Of a stretch of DNA of 64,000 nucleotides, positions 10,197-21,291 are shown piece by piece. The notes under the pieces are model-generated. The model was not told where the DNA came from, ran no database searches, and saw nothing but the letters and a program-made list of their open reading frames with translations. The DNA is taken from assembly GCA_004295565.1 (NCBI GenBank), contig AP019416.1:3162001-3226000 (forward strand), in the 5' to 3' direction. The stretch is from Vreelandella olivaria. Its GTDB lineage: Bacteria > Pseudomonadota > Gammaproteobacteria > Pseudomonadales > Halomonadaceae. Made by a program: the position numbers and the translations under genes. Within the stretch, counting starts at the first letter, position 1. Each line of letters opens with the position of its first letter.

Positions 10197-10254
10197 GCTT
10201 GTGGTGTTCGATGACGTTGTCCTCTATGCCATGGCAAAGTTATCGAAACTGGGG

Positions 10255-11173
10255 TCAGGATCGCGAATTCTTTGACTGAATGAAAACTGCAATCGCAATC
10301 ATGACAAATCCGGCCACAAGCCCGAAATCTAGCCTCTCTGACAAAAGCAACACGGAGCTTAACAACCCAACCGCCGGTATCCCGAGAAAACTGATCGTGC
10401 TAGAAATTGCGGGCATGGTTCGGGCAATGTGCAACATACCCCAAAAGACGAAGGTCGTGGAAATAATACCGACGTAGGTCGTCACCATAAGACTTTGAAT
10501 ATCTAGGCCTTGAAGCAAAGAGACGTCACCAAAACCAACCGTCAGTGATGACAGCCCAAAAGTCGCAACCAAGAGTTGCCATGGCAAGAGCTGTAATGTC
10601 GTCCATCCGGAAGGGTAGCGTCGCAGAAGGGCTATTTGAAATGCCCAGACAACGGCTGCAAGCAACAGCAAACCTTTACCAAGCAAGGCTTCTGTATTCG
10701 ACAAAGTATGAGTAGACGGCAGAAGCAGGAACGCCAAACCAGCAAGGCCGAAAACTAGACTTGCAATGACGGAGCGATCAAGTTTTCATTCAGCCACACA
10801 ACCGCCAGAGGTATCATCCAGATTGGACTAGTATAAGCCAGCAGTGCTGCGCGGCCGGCCGGAACCATGGTGACACCGATTGTGATCAACCAGAGGAATG
10901 CCCCCATTTGCAGGCAGGCCACCGAAATAATTGGAAACCAGACCTCGCGCCCGGGAATACGAAACTGACGAGTCATTTTACCAATATAAAAGCACTGATG
11001 GTGGCAAAGGCGAGACGCCATATCAAAAAAACCTGGGGAGAAGTGTTTTCAAGGGCTATTTTCATGAGTGGCCACGATAACCCACCTCCTAGTATAACGC
11101 CTGCGAAGATAAAACCCGTCCCACGACCAATCAAGCGAAAAATTGAGCTAGCTAGCAGTTCACTATTATTCAT
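10255..11173 (-). CDS. DMT/EamA-family exporter, frameshifted
   Basis: An inner-membrane transporter of the drug/metabolite superfamily, about 305 residues with ten predicted helices in two EamA repeats. Pieces include GVILGGGLSWPLMKIAL, TMVPAGRAALLAYTSPIW at the end of repeat one, and STTFVFWGMLHIARTMPA plus FLGIPAVGLLSSVLLLSERL in repeat two. Frame changes lie near 10980 and 10765. The start overlaps the end of the N-monooxygenase gene by 8 bases, so the two are probably one transcript and one function. A likely role is export of the monooxygenase product or of a toxic amino acid derivative; this is inferred from context. Confidence 0.8.
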
Positions 11174-12464
11174 TATTTACTCCTTGATGACCCTTTAACT
11201 TCTCTACAAGGCTCGAAATAATCGCTGCGGAGCGGTGGGCGAGTAGTGGGAAAGTGCCTGCATCACCTATTCCATGACTTGGAGCGGAGAAACTGTTCAC
11301 AAACAAAGGAAGTCGATCGCCAACTCCATCAATAACACCAAGACTGTAGTCGGGAGCAATGAATAAACTCCCATCGCAATCACGCTCTATATGGTTACCA
11401 ATTTCTTTCAACATACTGGGTAATCTGTGTGGGTCGAACCCACATTCAATCCGTTCGAATCCTGTTGCTATGATCACAGCGTCCGCTTTAACCGAGTACT
11501 GCATATTGCTATATTTTTCACGGAGAAATAATGTTATACCTGCATTGACAGTAACATTCTCAATTTCGCAATACTTCTTCAGCTCCATGCGAGACTGACC
11601 TTGTAAATAGTCTTCATACCAAAGGCGATAAAGCTCATCAAGAGCATCTTTATCTGCCCGTCCATAAATCGCGTTTTCTAACTCAGAATTTATCAACCTT
11701 CGCGAATAGGCATCGCGACGCTGAAACCATTCTACAAATTCAGGAAAGAAAATGTGCTCCGTGAATGGACTAAGGTCTTTTGTCGAAAACCAATCCCTCT
11801 TGTAATGGCACAAATATTAATGTCTGACTTTTATATAGGTCAATCAATATCTCAACGGCACTTTGGCTTGCCCCAATCACTGCAAATTTCTTGCACCCAT
11901 CCTTAATAGCTTGATTTGTTTTCTTTTGATAATCTGTTAAATGGTATACACGCTGTCCAAGATGTGGTGCCAGCGTCTCAGGTATCATTGGTTTACCACC
12001 ATTACCCAAGGCAACTGTTCGACCAAGGTACTCCTTTCCATCTTCTGTGGTGACTCTAAAACCGAGCCTTCTTCCTTTAAAACTTTGTCAATTGTTACCA
12101 CTTCCTGTCCAAAATTAACTATTCCCAAGAAGTGTGATGCGACCCATTGAACATATAACGACCACTCCAAACGTAGAGGAAACGTTGCTGGAACATTCAA
12201 AAACTCGAGCAATCTGTTATGTGACTTTAAATAGTTAAGGAACGTGTAATAACTCGTTGGATCAATTGGTGTTATAAAATCACGGTGCGGGCTATGTTGA
12301 ATATCTGCTCCAGGAACCATCATTCCATTTTGCCAAGTCAGCTCATCACGCTTCTCCAGAAAAATCATATTTATATCGGCCTCCTTTTGCGTGGCGTGTA
12401 CCGCTAAACCGATATTGTTTGGCCCAAATCCAACTCCAACCAAATCATATACTTTAGTCATCAT
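11166..12464 (-). CDS. Amino acid N-monooxygenase, SidA/IucD/PvdA family, frameshifted
   Basis: A flavin-dependent N-hydroxylating monooxygenase of about 430 residues that would act on the side-chain amine of lysine or ornithine using FAD and NADPH. FAD site: GVGFGPNNIGLAVH near the start. Substrate side: QNGMMVPGADIQHSPHRDF, typical of the family. NADPH site: FAVIGASQSAVEILIDL. C-terminal family signature: HGIGDAGTFPLLAHR. Frame changes lie near 12000 and 11800. Start ATG 12464 has AAGGAG upstream. No siderophore ligase, NRPS or acyltransferase gene is nearby; instead it is coupled to a DMT exporter and faces a LysR gene. The product may not be a siderophore. Confidence 0.85.
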
Positions 12465-12772
12465 GTCACTCCTTAACCCCATATACAGGTGGGTGTAAGA
12501 ACTTGTTGGAATTTATAACTTTAATTTATTTTTAAAGACTTTAATTTCTTTAAAATATTGCAGCGTTCTCTGGATGGATGTGCAGTTTTCATAAACACTT
12601 ACCCTAACTACTCTTGAGTACTCACATCTCCTTATTGTGTTTTGAAAAGTCTTGTTTTTCGATTTTTCAAAACTCTATTTCCACTGCTATTATTAGGTTA
12701 TATAGACCTAATTCTGCTCTCTCGTGAGCGCATATGGAAATCAACTTTTGTGATACGCGGGGATAAGTAATA
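12465..12772. other. AT-rich divergent promoter region
   Basis: This 308-base gap separates the divergent N-monooxygenase and LysR genes. It is strongly AT-rich with runs of A and T (around 12510-12560 and 12640-12680) and contains several T-N11-A type sequences as LysR regulators use, but no single convincing operator. No coding sequence is seen. Confidence 0.5.
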
Positions 12773-13671
12773 ATGATGCGACTCGAATTTAGACATCTTG
12801 AAACGGCCTATTGGATCTATAGACTCGGTTCGTACGGCGCAGCCGCGGACAAGTTAAATACCACACAACCCAATATTTCCATGCGCATCGCCGAAACGGA
12901 GCAACGTATTGGCACCGCTGTATTCCAGCGGGCAAAGCGACCGGTTACTCTCACTGTTGCTGGTCGCGAGTTGATTGGATACGCGGAGCGTATTCTCGCC
13001 TTGCGGGATGAACTGTCATTATTTTTCGAGGATGGAGAAGAGGCCGTTGGCCGAATTCGAGTAGGATGTACCGAAACTATAGCACTCTGGTGGCTCGCTG
13101 ATTTTATAATAGATGTGAAACGCACCATGCCGAATATCGAGCTTGATATCGACGTCGATATTACGGAAAAGACCTGGGATAAATTGTGCAACGGCACAAT
13201 AGATCTTGCCTTAGTTCCCGATGATCAACTTCAACAGCGGGTTATCAGACATAGCCTTGGTCAGGCGACTATTGCTTGGATGGCATCTGCAGAACTAGTG
13301 CAACGAATGCCGACATTAGATGCGATGAGTCTAATTCGGCGATCCATCCTGAGCCTGTCACCTGGATCGCGCTTGTATGCCGACCAATTTCGCTGGCTTG
13401 ATATGCAGAACATTCGTCCTGATCGGCTGACTTACTGCAATACAATGAGTGTCACGGCGCGATTGGTATGTGGGGCGCCGGTGTTGCGTTGCTACCTACG
13501 GATCTGTTTGCCGACGATAGTAAGTTACAGGCATTGAAAGTTCAGCCAGCATTTTCTTCTCTGCCTTTCGTCGCTAGCTATCTGTCTCCCGCCTTCTCTC
13601 CATTGGTCGACCGGATAGCCAAGCTTGCAGTAGCTAACAGTGGGTTTCATTTAGTCGAGCCGCAGTCGTGA
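12773..13671 (+). CDS. LysR-family regulator, frameshifted
   Basis: The N-terminal winged helix-turn-helix (FRHLETAYWIYRLGSYGAAA, then LNTTQPNISMRIAETEQRIG) and the effector domain (VGRIRVGCTETIALWW) identify a LysR-type regulator of about 300 residues. One frame change near 13465 joins the C-terminal part (GVALLPTDLFADDSKLQAL). It is divergent from the N-monooxygenase/DMT exporter operon and is the likely regulator of that operon; LysR proteins usually control the gene they face. The effector is unknown. Confidence 0.85.
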
Positions 13672-13824
13672 TGCCTAACCCGCTGTTAATATGAATGAGG
13701 TAGCCTGTATTTATAAAGCCACCCTTTCCATAGCTGCACGCGTTCTCCCACATCCTTATTATGCTCAAAAGTGGGAATAACCATAATGGTGACTCTTGCT
13801 CGCTGATCACGACACCATTCCTGA

Positions 13825-14711
13825 TCAGCATGCCTTTGCCCTCCATCTTTTCAGGGTGGTCAGGAGCAGGCCGATGACAATCAGCGCTACCCCAATAAAA
13901 TCCGCCATGCGCAACGGCTCCCCAAGGATTAGATAAGCGAGCAGTACGCCGAAAAACGGATTAAGAAGGTGATAGCTTGATGCCGTCGAGGCGCCGCTGA
14001 TGCGGATCAGCACAAGCCAGAGGCTCATTCCGCCGATGGTGACGACAAGTACCAGATGTGTCATCGCTATCATCGTAGCGGTAGAAGGCGCGGCAAGCGG
14101 CTGCCCGAACACCATTGCCATGGGTAAAAGAGCGACAGCGCCAGCGATGGATTGCCAGAAATTGGCCTGTAAGACAGGAAGGCCTGCACCTTGTCCACGG
14201 AAGAACACGGTGCCACTGGCAAAAGCGAGCATGCCGCCGGTTGCCATCAGTACGCCCCCGATATCCACCGGCACGCCACTAGCAACACCTGAGATGACCA
14301 CCACCCTACTAACCCCAGCGCCGCACCGAGCAGTTTCATTGGGGAAAGGGCTTCTACGCCCCACCATGCGGATAGCAAACTGGTGGCCAGTGGTGCGCAG
14401 CTGACAATCACGATAACGACCTGGGGACGAACCGTTTGCAAAGCGGCAAAACTCAGCCCCAGGTAAAGGGCATTGTTAAGAACGCCAAGCAGCAACCCGC
14501 GCCTGATAGCGATGCGATCCCCATGGGTTGACCACCGGAGCCCACCGCAGCTAAGGCAAAGGGGTAGCATCAGCAATGCACTCAATAAGAACCGGAGTGT
14601 GAGCAGCGTAAAGGGATCAAAATCCGTCAGCGCAATGGCACCGGCGATAAATGCCGAACTCCAAACGATACTGAAAATAACCACCAAACCGGTTAACGCG
14701 AAATTGTTCAT
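13825..14711 (-). CDS. EamA/DMT-family transporter, frameshifted
   Basis: About 295 residues with ten membrane segments in two EamA repeats, beginning FALTGLVVIFSIVWSSAFIA and ending NPFFGVLLAYLILGEPLRMA plus a last helix. One frame change near 14300 is needed. ATG at 14711 is chosen because the sequence upstream in frame lacks membrane character. The substrate is not predictable; related proteins export amino acids or metabolites. Its 3' end is repeated at 9429-9600. A LysR gene is divergent from it and probably regulates it. Confidence 0.85.
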
Positions 14712-14842
14712 ACAGCCCCTGAAAGCGCCTGCTGGCTTTTGCACCACTACGTAGTGGAGGGTGCATGGGAGTTACGTGCATTGGAAATTAATTATCAACC
14801 CACCATAATTAGTTAAATTAATGTTTAGAATGGAGACAGAAC

Positions 14843-15761
14843 GTGTTTGATTGCCAACCCTCCCCCTTGGGCGATAGGCGGGTCACCCTGGAGCACCTGC
14901 GCGCTTTTGCGCTGTTAGCCGAAGGCAATGGTTTTCAGCAGGCAGGGCTTCAGCTATTCCGCAGCCAGTCTGCGGTCACCCAGAGCCTGAAACGGCTGGA
15001 GGAGATACTGGGCTGCAAGTTACTGGAACGTCGTCAAGGTCACATCCTTGGTTTAACGGCAGAGGGTGAGCGCTTTCTACCCGCTGCCAATGAGATACTT
15101 GCCCGTACCTCAGAGGCGGTGAGTGCCATGCAGCAACCGGAGATTGCCGGTCGCCTGCTGATTGGCGTTCCCGATGATTTCAAGGTAGTGGATCTGCATG
15201 GGGCTATTTCACGCTGCGCCGAGTTGAACCGCAATCTGCGCCTGGAAGTCGTCTCTGCCCTCTCGTCGCAACTGCTCCACCAGCTCGATAACAGCGGCCT
15301 TGATCTTGCCATTTTCAAGTGTAGGAGACTTCACGCCAAGTGACCAGCGCTGGGAGTGTCATCGGCTGCGGCGCGAGCCTCTCCATTGGGTGGCAGCACA
15401 ACGGCATGATTTTGACCGTATGACGGAAGTACCACTTGTGATCTTTCCTGACGGCTGTTGCTACAGACGCGCGGCGCTGGCTACCTTGGATCAGCACCAA
15501 AAGCACGGCTACAGCGCCTATACCAGCGCCTCTTATGGAAACATTCGTGCTGCTGTTTCGGCTGGTCTTGGTATCGGTGTGCTTCCCGCCAGTGCGCTGG
15601 CTGAAGACCACACTATTCTTGGCAAGAAAGAAGGATTTCCGGCACTGCCCGTGGTGGAGCTCATGATGGTTCAGGCGTCACAAAAGCGTGCCACCCAACA
15701 ACTGGCGGACTTCCTCAAGCTTTCCGCGGCGATGAAGTCTCAAAGCATTAGCACTCCCTAG
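14843..15761 (+). CDS. LysR-family regulator, frameshifted
   Basis: About 305 residues. The DNA-binding part (LEHLRAFALLAEGNGFQQAG, SQSAVTQSLKRLEEILGCKL) is followed by the effector-binding part (AGRLLIGVPDDFKVVDLH ... AAVSAGLGIGVLPASAL). The frame changes near 15320. Translation appears to start at GTG 14843, preceded by a weak GGAGACAG. The gene is divergent from the EamA transporter at 13825-14711 with an 131-base AT-rich gap, so regulation of that exporter is likely. Confidence 0.85.
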
Positions 15762-15845
15762 CCGATGCTACCCCGCTCTAATAAGGTTATCGGCTGACGC
15801 CAACCCTCCATAGATGAAGGGCGCTATACTGATAAACAGCTAGGC

Positions 15846-16293
15846 TTGGTTCAGACACCGCTCAGTGGCGTGTTCAGCGTCGAAAACGCTGGGGAAAGCT
15901 GGGAAACCCTGCAGCGAGCCGTTGATCGTATTGTGACCATTATCAAAACGGATCCGAACAAAGAGCGCATTGATAAGGTCATTACGCGCTGGATCAAGCG
16001 TCACCTGCAGCGACTTGGTGCAGAGGTGAATCTAGAGCAGCTCAACAGTTTGGTGGAGGATAAAGATATGTTGGCAGAGAATTTAGAAAACCTGGTGCAA
16101 AAGAGCGTCGGGCTGGTGAGCAACTGGGTATTGAAAAGGACGTCAAGAAGCCGAGAAGCGTGCTTTGGAAAGCAAACGCAACGCGGCCTGTAAGCTGATC
16201 ACTCGCACCGAAATGGATGATCAGATGATCGCGGATATTGAAGAACTGCCCGTCGAAGAGGTGGAAAGGTTACGAGCAGAGACTCAGCATTAA
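15846..16293 (+). pseudogene. Rpn-type recombination-promoting nuclease, C-terminal fragment
   Basis: The translation matches the C-terminal half of Rpn-family (PD-(D/E)XK transposase-like) proteins: RIDKVITRWIKRHLQRLGAE, LVEDKDMLAENLENLVQK, then after two one-base shifts (near 16106 and 16137, both GG runs shortened) GIEKGRQEAEKRALESK and MIADIEELPVEEVERLRAE. The N-terminal nuclease domain is missing, so it is a remnant. A second, similar tail lies at 19021-19242 in the same orientation, and mmuMP lies between them. Confidence 0.7.
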
Positions 16294-16304
16294 GGTCTAA
16301 TAAA

Positions 16305-17263
16305 CTAGCGCGACCGCCGCCACTGGGTCAGCGCTTGAATATCCTCCGGTGTCGTCCGGCAGCAACCGCCAATGCCTGACGCGCCAGCCGCCAGCCATTG
16401 TTCTACCCCTTGTGCCAGCCCGGAAAGATCGGCTGCGGGATGATCACACAGAGCCGGGTGCCAGGTTTTGGTTACCGCGTCGTACACTTCCCCCGAGTTG
16501 GGGTAGACCAATATAGGCAGATCGCAGTGACGGCGGATTTCCTTAATCAGTGATTCGATATGGGCCAACGCTGTGCAGTTCACACCGATTGCCGCAACGC
16601 CTGGGCAGTTGACCAGGGCTCTCGCACATTCCGCAATCGGCGTGCCATCGCTGATATGTTGACCATCCTTCGCCGAGAAGGTTATCCAGGCTTGGGCGCC
16701 TGGGTTTTCAGCCAACAAATCGGTGATCGCCAGCGCTTCCTCCAATGAGGGCAAGGTTTCAGCCGCCAGTAGATCCGCCCCGCCGCCATCAAGAGTTCAA
16801 ACCGCTCGCGGTGAAATTCAACCAATCCAGCGCGATCCAGGTCATAGCCGCCCCGGTATTCACTGCCGTCCGCCAGATACGCGCCATAAGGGCCGACTGA
16901 TGCAGCCACCAGCGGTTTGGGGCGGTCGGTTTGGCCGGGCTGCCAGACCGCATCCCGCGCCTGTTGCGCCAGGGTGACCGATAACTGAATTAACGCCTGC
17001 GCCTCTTCTTCCTTCATTCCCGCCTGCATAAAACCGGGCACTGTGGCCTGATAGCTGGCGGTAATCGCACAGTCGGCCCCGGCTTCAAAGTAGGCCTGAT
17101 GCACCTGACGAATCTTCTCCGGGGCCTGGGCCAGCAGGCGCGCCGACCAGAGGGCGTCATTGAGGTCGCAGCCGAGCGCTTCCAGCTCGGTGGCCAAGGC
17201 ACCGTCGATGACCATAAAGGGCACGTCAGCCAACAGCGCTTTGATCGGATTTAACTCACTCAT
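16305..17263 (-). CDS. mmuM: Homocysteine S-methyltransferase MmuM, frameshifted
   Basis: MmuM transfers a methyl group from S-methylmethionine to homocysteine, giving two methionines, in the cytoplasm. About 315 residues, the usual length. Seen are the N-terminal [36 protein letters not shown] (first zinc Cys region) and the terminal zinc ligands in [13 protein letters not shown]. One frame change near 16770. The start overlaps the stop of the upstream permease by 4 bases (ATGA), so the two genes are translationally coupled. Together they form a pathway for taking up and recycling S-methylmethionine. Confidence 0.92.
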
Positions 17264-18698
17264 ACGGTCTTTTCCTCAATGGCGTTGGGCGAATATTCAG
17301 AACGTTGAGAGGCCGAACGGTGGCGCACATAGTGCACCAGGTAGCACAGGCCAATGAAGGGGACTCCGAAATAGAGTGCCACGCGTTGCTGCGGGTCAAA
17401 GGCAATGCCAATGCACGCGGCAAGGCAGGCTGCAAACGCAAGAATCGGCACCCAGGGATAGAACGGCGTGCGATAGACCAGATCCTTCAGTTGCCCGCCT
17501 TCACGCAGGTAGTGGCGGCGGAAGTTGAACTGGCTAAGCGCAATCGCCATCCAGACCACCACCACAGCCAGCCCGGAAATCGAGACCAGCACCAGGTAGA
17601 CGGTTTCAGGGGCATACACACTGGAGAACAGCGCGCCCAGGCCGCCGACCATGCTGAGTAGCAGGGCATTCATCGGGATGCCACGCTTGTTGAGACGGCC
17701 AAGCGACTTGGGCAAGGTGCCCTGGTCAGCGAGCGTCCACAGCATGCGCGATGAGGCATAAAGCCCGGAATTAGCCGCCGACAGCAGCGCGGTGATGATG
17801 ACAAAATTCATGATATCGGCTGCACCCGGCACGCCAAGGCGCTGGAATACGGCCACAAAGGGGCTTTGACTAAGCCCGGCTTGATCCTGGGGTAACAGCG
17901 CCGCAATCACGACAATGGTGCCAACGAAAACAGGATTAATCGCCATAGGGTGGCGCGGATCGCTTTGGGTACATTGCGGGCTGGGTCTACCGTTTCTCCG
18001 GCGGCAATGCCAATCAGCTCGGTGCCGGAAAAGGCAAACATCACTGCCAGTAAGGCGGTACCAATGGCCATCAGGTTGGGCGGCATGGCGCCCTCTCCCA
18101 CAGTGCCGATAGCCCCGGTGAGGCGACCTCAGCGCCAGTGGCATCATGCAGCGGTACCCAGCCAATAATCGCCACGGCGCCCACCAGCACAAACACCACC
18201 ACCGCAATCACTTTGATCAGTGAAAGCCAGAACTCAGACTCGGCAAAGAAGCGCGAGGTAAACGCATTAACGCCAAAACAATCGCTGCAAACAAGCCGCT
18301 CCAGTACCAGCCGGGGATGTCTGGAAACCAGCGCCCCATCAAGACCGCCGCCGCGGTGAACTCTGACCCTAGCGCCACCGTCCAGGTGAGCCAGTACATC
18401 CAGGCCACCATATAGCCTGTGCCGGGGCCGATATAGCGGCTGGCATGGGCGCTGAAGGCGCCTGAATTGGGCATATGCACCGCCAGCTCGCCCAGGCACA
18501 TCATCACCAGCCAAGCAACAATGCCACCTACCAGATAGGCCAACACTGCCCCAATAGGCCCGGCCTGCTGCACGGTATAACCGGAACTCAAAAACAAACC
18601 GGTGCCAATCACGCCCCCAACGAGAGCATCACCAAATGGCGCGTCTGCATACTGCGCTTGAAGTGCGCCACCTCTTGATCACTTACTGACTCACTCAT
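17260..18698 (-). CDS. mmuP: S-methylmethionine permease MmuP, frameshifted
   Basis: An APC-superfamily amino acid permease of about 475 residues with twelve membrane segments. Seen are [20 protein letters not shown] (substrate-binding loop of helix 1), [35 protein letters not shown] and [18 protein letters not shown], characteristic of MmuP-type permeases. At least four one-base shifts (about 18615, 18265, 18105 and 17945) break it; the first is a GGGGGG run read as GGGGG. ATG at 18698. It is the first gene of the mmuPM operon. No S-adenosylmethionine riboswitch was recognised upstream. Confidence 0.88.
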
Positions 18699-19020
18699 GG
18701 TGACATCCCTATCGTTGGCCTAACGCGGCGGCAATCGCCCAGCGGCCTGGCTCAGAAAGGGCGCCATTTTAGTGCATACTTAATTTACTAAAAAGCATAA
18801 AAGGATGATTTAATATTCTTATTTTGAATATACAAGTCTGACATGAGTGATAAGCGCGGGAAGTTTTCATTTAGATAATGGCGGGTGCTCATCAGCGAAT
18901 AGTTGATTATCGATAACATGCTACTTATTCTTAGGCATATTGCTTTTGCAATGCCGTAACGTAGCGCATTGATACGAGGGGAATTCATGAGCGGTCTACG
19001 CCATACAGGAGGAGAAGCAC

Positions 19021-19242
19021 ATGCCTTACGTAAACACGATTGAGCGGCTGGGTATAGAGAAAGGACGTCAGGAAGGGCGTCAGGAAGGACTTCAGGAAGC
19101 CGAGCAACGTGCCTTGGAAGGCAAACGCAACGCGGCCCGGAAGCTGATTGCTCGCACCGAAATGGATGATCAAATGATCGCGGATATTGAAGAACTACCC
19201 GTCGAAGAAGTGGAGAAGTTGCGGGCTGAGATCCAGCACTGA
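19021..19242 (+). pseudogene. Rpn-family C-terminal fragment, second copy
   Basis: A 73-codon reading frame begins MPYVNTIERLGIEKGRQEG and ends PVEEVEKLRAEIQH. This is the coiled, charged tail of Rpn-family recombination-promoting nucleases with the typical GRQEG repeats. It is complete as a frame but lacks the nuclease domain. It matches the end of the fragment at 15846-16293 closely. An upstream AGGAGGAG at about 19008 could act as a ribosome site, so expression as a short peptide is possible, as reported for C-terminal parts of some rpn genes. Confidence 0.65.
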
Positions 19243-19275
19243 ACTCGCTTTCCCCACTTTTCCTAATAGAAAGTC

Positions 19276-19875
19276 CTAACCGAAAGCCGTCTGCTGAAAG
19301 CTCTCTCGCGGTAACTTCAGCGTGCCATGACTGAAGTTGTGGATACTCTTCTTTCCAGTTCACCTCTGGCAGCCTAAAGGCGAGATAATCCAGCGCCACT
19401 GCGGTGGCGATGTGGCCCAGGTTAATGGTTGAGGCCTGCTCTTTTCGCCAAGCTCACCGTCCAGCTGTTTCAGTAGCCGCTGCATGGCTCGTGTACGCCG
19501 CTGGCCCAGCTCGCTAACGTCAATCTCGTTGCCGTAATGCTTTCTGGCAATCACGGTGTTGAACGCGGCATCCATCAGGTTTTGGCCAAGCCCTGCCAGG
19601 TGCAGCACTTCACCCAAACTGTCTTGGGCAATCATCGGCTTGTTAGGTCTTACGCCATCCAGATAAACGGCAATCAGCAGTGACTCGCTAAGCCGGATGC
19701 CCTCCTCCGTTACCAGCGCCGGAATACGACCGGCAGGGTTGGCTTCTAATAGATCGGCATCGTCTGCCCAAGGGTCGCACCACTTCAGCGTGACGCTTTC
19801 CGCTAGGCCTTTTTCCAGTAAAACGATTCGCGCCAGGCGCGCATAGGGTGATGTGGCGTTTAGGTAGAGTTCCAT
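19276..19875 (-). CDS. Glutathione S-transferase family protein, frameshifted
   Basis: A cytosolic GST of about 200 residues. The thioredoxin-like N-terminal domain begins MELYLNATSPYARLARIVLL with the usual SPYAR active region and NPAGRIPALV cis-Pro loop; the helical domain includes TINLGHIATAVALDYLAFRL. Frame changes lie near 19440 and 19300; after the second the protein ends SFQQTAFG. It lies downstream of an MFS transporter gene in the same orientation. The substrate is unknown; detoxification is the family role. Confidence 0.85.
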
Positions 19876-19944
19876 TATTGCCTCCCTGGGTGTGATGTAG
19901 ATTGCTGAGTAGTCAGGTGCGCGTGGCGTTGCTGTACACCACGG

Positions 19945-21110
19945 CTAAGCAGCACCAACAAAAAAGCCTGCTGTGAGCATGAAGCCGCTGATGGCAAATA
20001 GCGGCGCGTAGGTCTCCCAGGCACCATAAAGCGCAGACATGGCATATCCCGCCAGCGCCTGGGCAGCAGCAAAAGCAGCGGTTGCCTGCCCCATAGCTTC
20101 TTATGCGCGGTTGGGCCTACTAATTCAGCAATGCGCCCAGAGGTGAGTGCGACAATGCCGGGGATCATCGCCCCCACCATAAAGGAGGAGATGGATTGGC
20201 TGAGCAGTGCTAGCGAGAATACCGGCAGCGAAACAGCGGCGGCCTTTGCCACAAAGGCGATCGCTAAGCCCCGATGCCAACCCACTCGATGCGCCAAGGC
20301 GCCCACCATCAGCGGCCCACATACGGCGCCCAAGCCGAAGATGCCCCACTGTAGGGAAGCGTCGTGATTACCCAGGGTGTTTTCCCTGGCAAGATAGTCC
20401 ACCCAGAACACTGTATGGGGCACAAACCCGACCGCGTCCAGGGCATAGGCGCCGATGACCAGCCACACCACTAGCTTGACTCCAGCAACGCCCTTTTGGC
20501 TATTGGCCGATGGGCTAGCTGCCGAAGGTGAGGCTACGGATAAGTGGCTAACTCCCCAGTCACCTAAAAGACCCGCCGCAATGCAAAGCAACCCCAGCGT
20601 GCCCCAGGTGACCGTTAGGCTTAACTCAAGAAGCATGGGCACAATGGAAGCCGAAAGCAGCGCGCCGAGGCCAATACCGGTAAACACCATGGCACCAACG
20701 CTAGCGCGCCTTCCAGGCGGCGTGGCCGCCAGCGCCAGCGAAGGGCCAACCACCATTAAAATGGCCCCGGCAATTCCGGAGACCAATCGCCAAAAGAAGA
20801 ACCAGGTGAAACCGCCCGCCCCAGCACAAACCATAAAACTGAGGGCGATAGCCGCGAAGCTTGCGCCGATGACTAAGCGGGGAGAGAAGCGCTCACTCAA
20901 CGCGTGGGCGCAGAGTGCGCCGACAAAGTATCCCAGCAGGTTGGCGGCCCCCAGGTAGGCGCCTTGGCTGGCAGTGAACCAGCCTTCCTGAATAATCGCA
21001 GGCAGTAGCGGCGTGTAGGCAAAGCGCGCAATGCCAATTCCCGCCAAGGTCGCCATTATCCCGGTTATTAGGGCGGGTAGGTCTTGGGCAGTGAGTGTTC
21101 GATTCATCAT
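19945..21110 (-). CDS. YbfB/YjiJ-family MFS transporter, frameshifted
   Basis: About 388 residues with twelve membrane segments. The start MMNRTLTAQDLPALITGIMA and the motifs GIGIARFAYTPLLPAIIQEG and GAYLGAANLLGYFVGALCA are characteristic of the YbfB/YjiJ group. A frame change near 20095 restores an ending SGFMLTAGFFVGAA. ATG at 21110 is used because AAAGGACAC precedes it, rather than a start 54 bases upstream. It is divergent from an intact LysR gene and followed by the GST gene, so the three may form one detoxification or export unit. The substrate is unknown. Confidence 0.85.
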
Positions 21111-21291
21111 CTTGTGTCCTTTTCGTGCCGCCATTCGGGCAAGGTGGGCAGCGCGTTGGTACACCGCCAGACTACGCGCGAAGAACTATTTCTAGAAACG
21201 ATTAGTTTTGATAGCTGCTATCTTTTTTTGAGATAACGCTTTGTTGAGATGGCGCTTTTGACAGAACAATCGCTTGGCGGGGAGACGGGGT

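Noticed and set aside
18699-18790. Possible SAM-type riboswitch before mmuPM
   Set aside because: The leader is short and I could not find the conserved riboswitch stems.
18788-19269. Long open frame running on from the GST gene
   Set aside because: It is the GST frame read through after a shift; it runs antisense across the Rpn tail and shows no family features.
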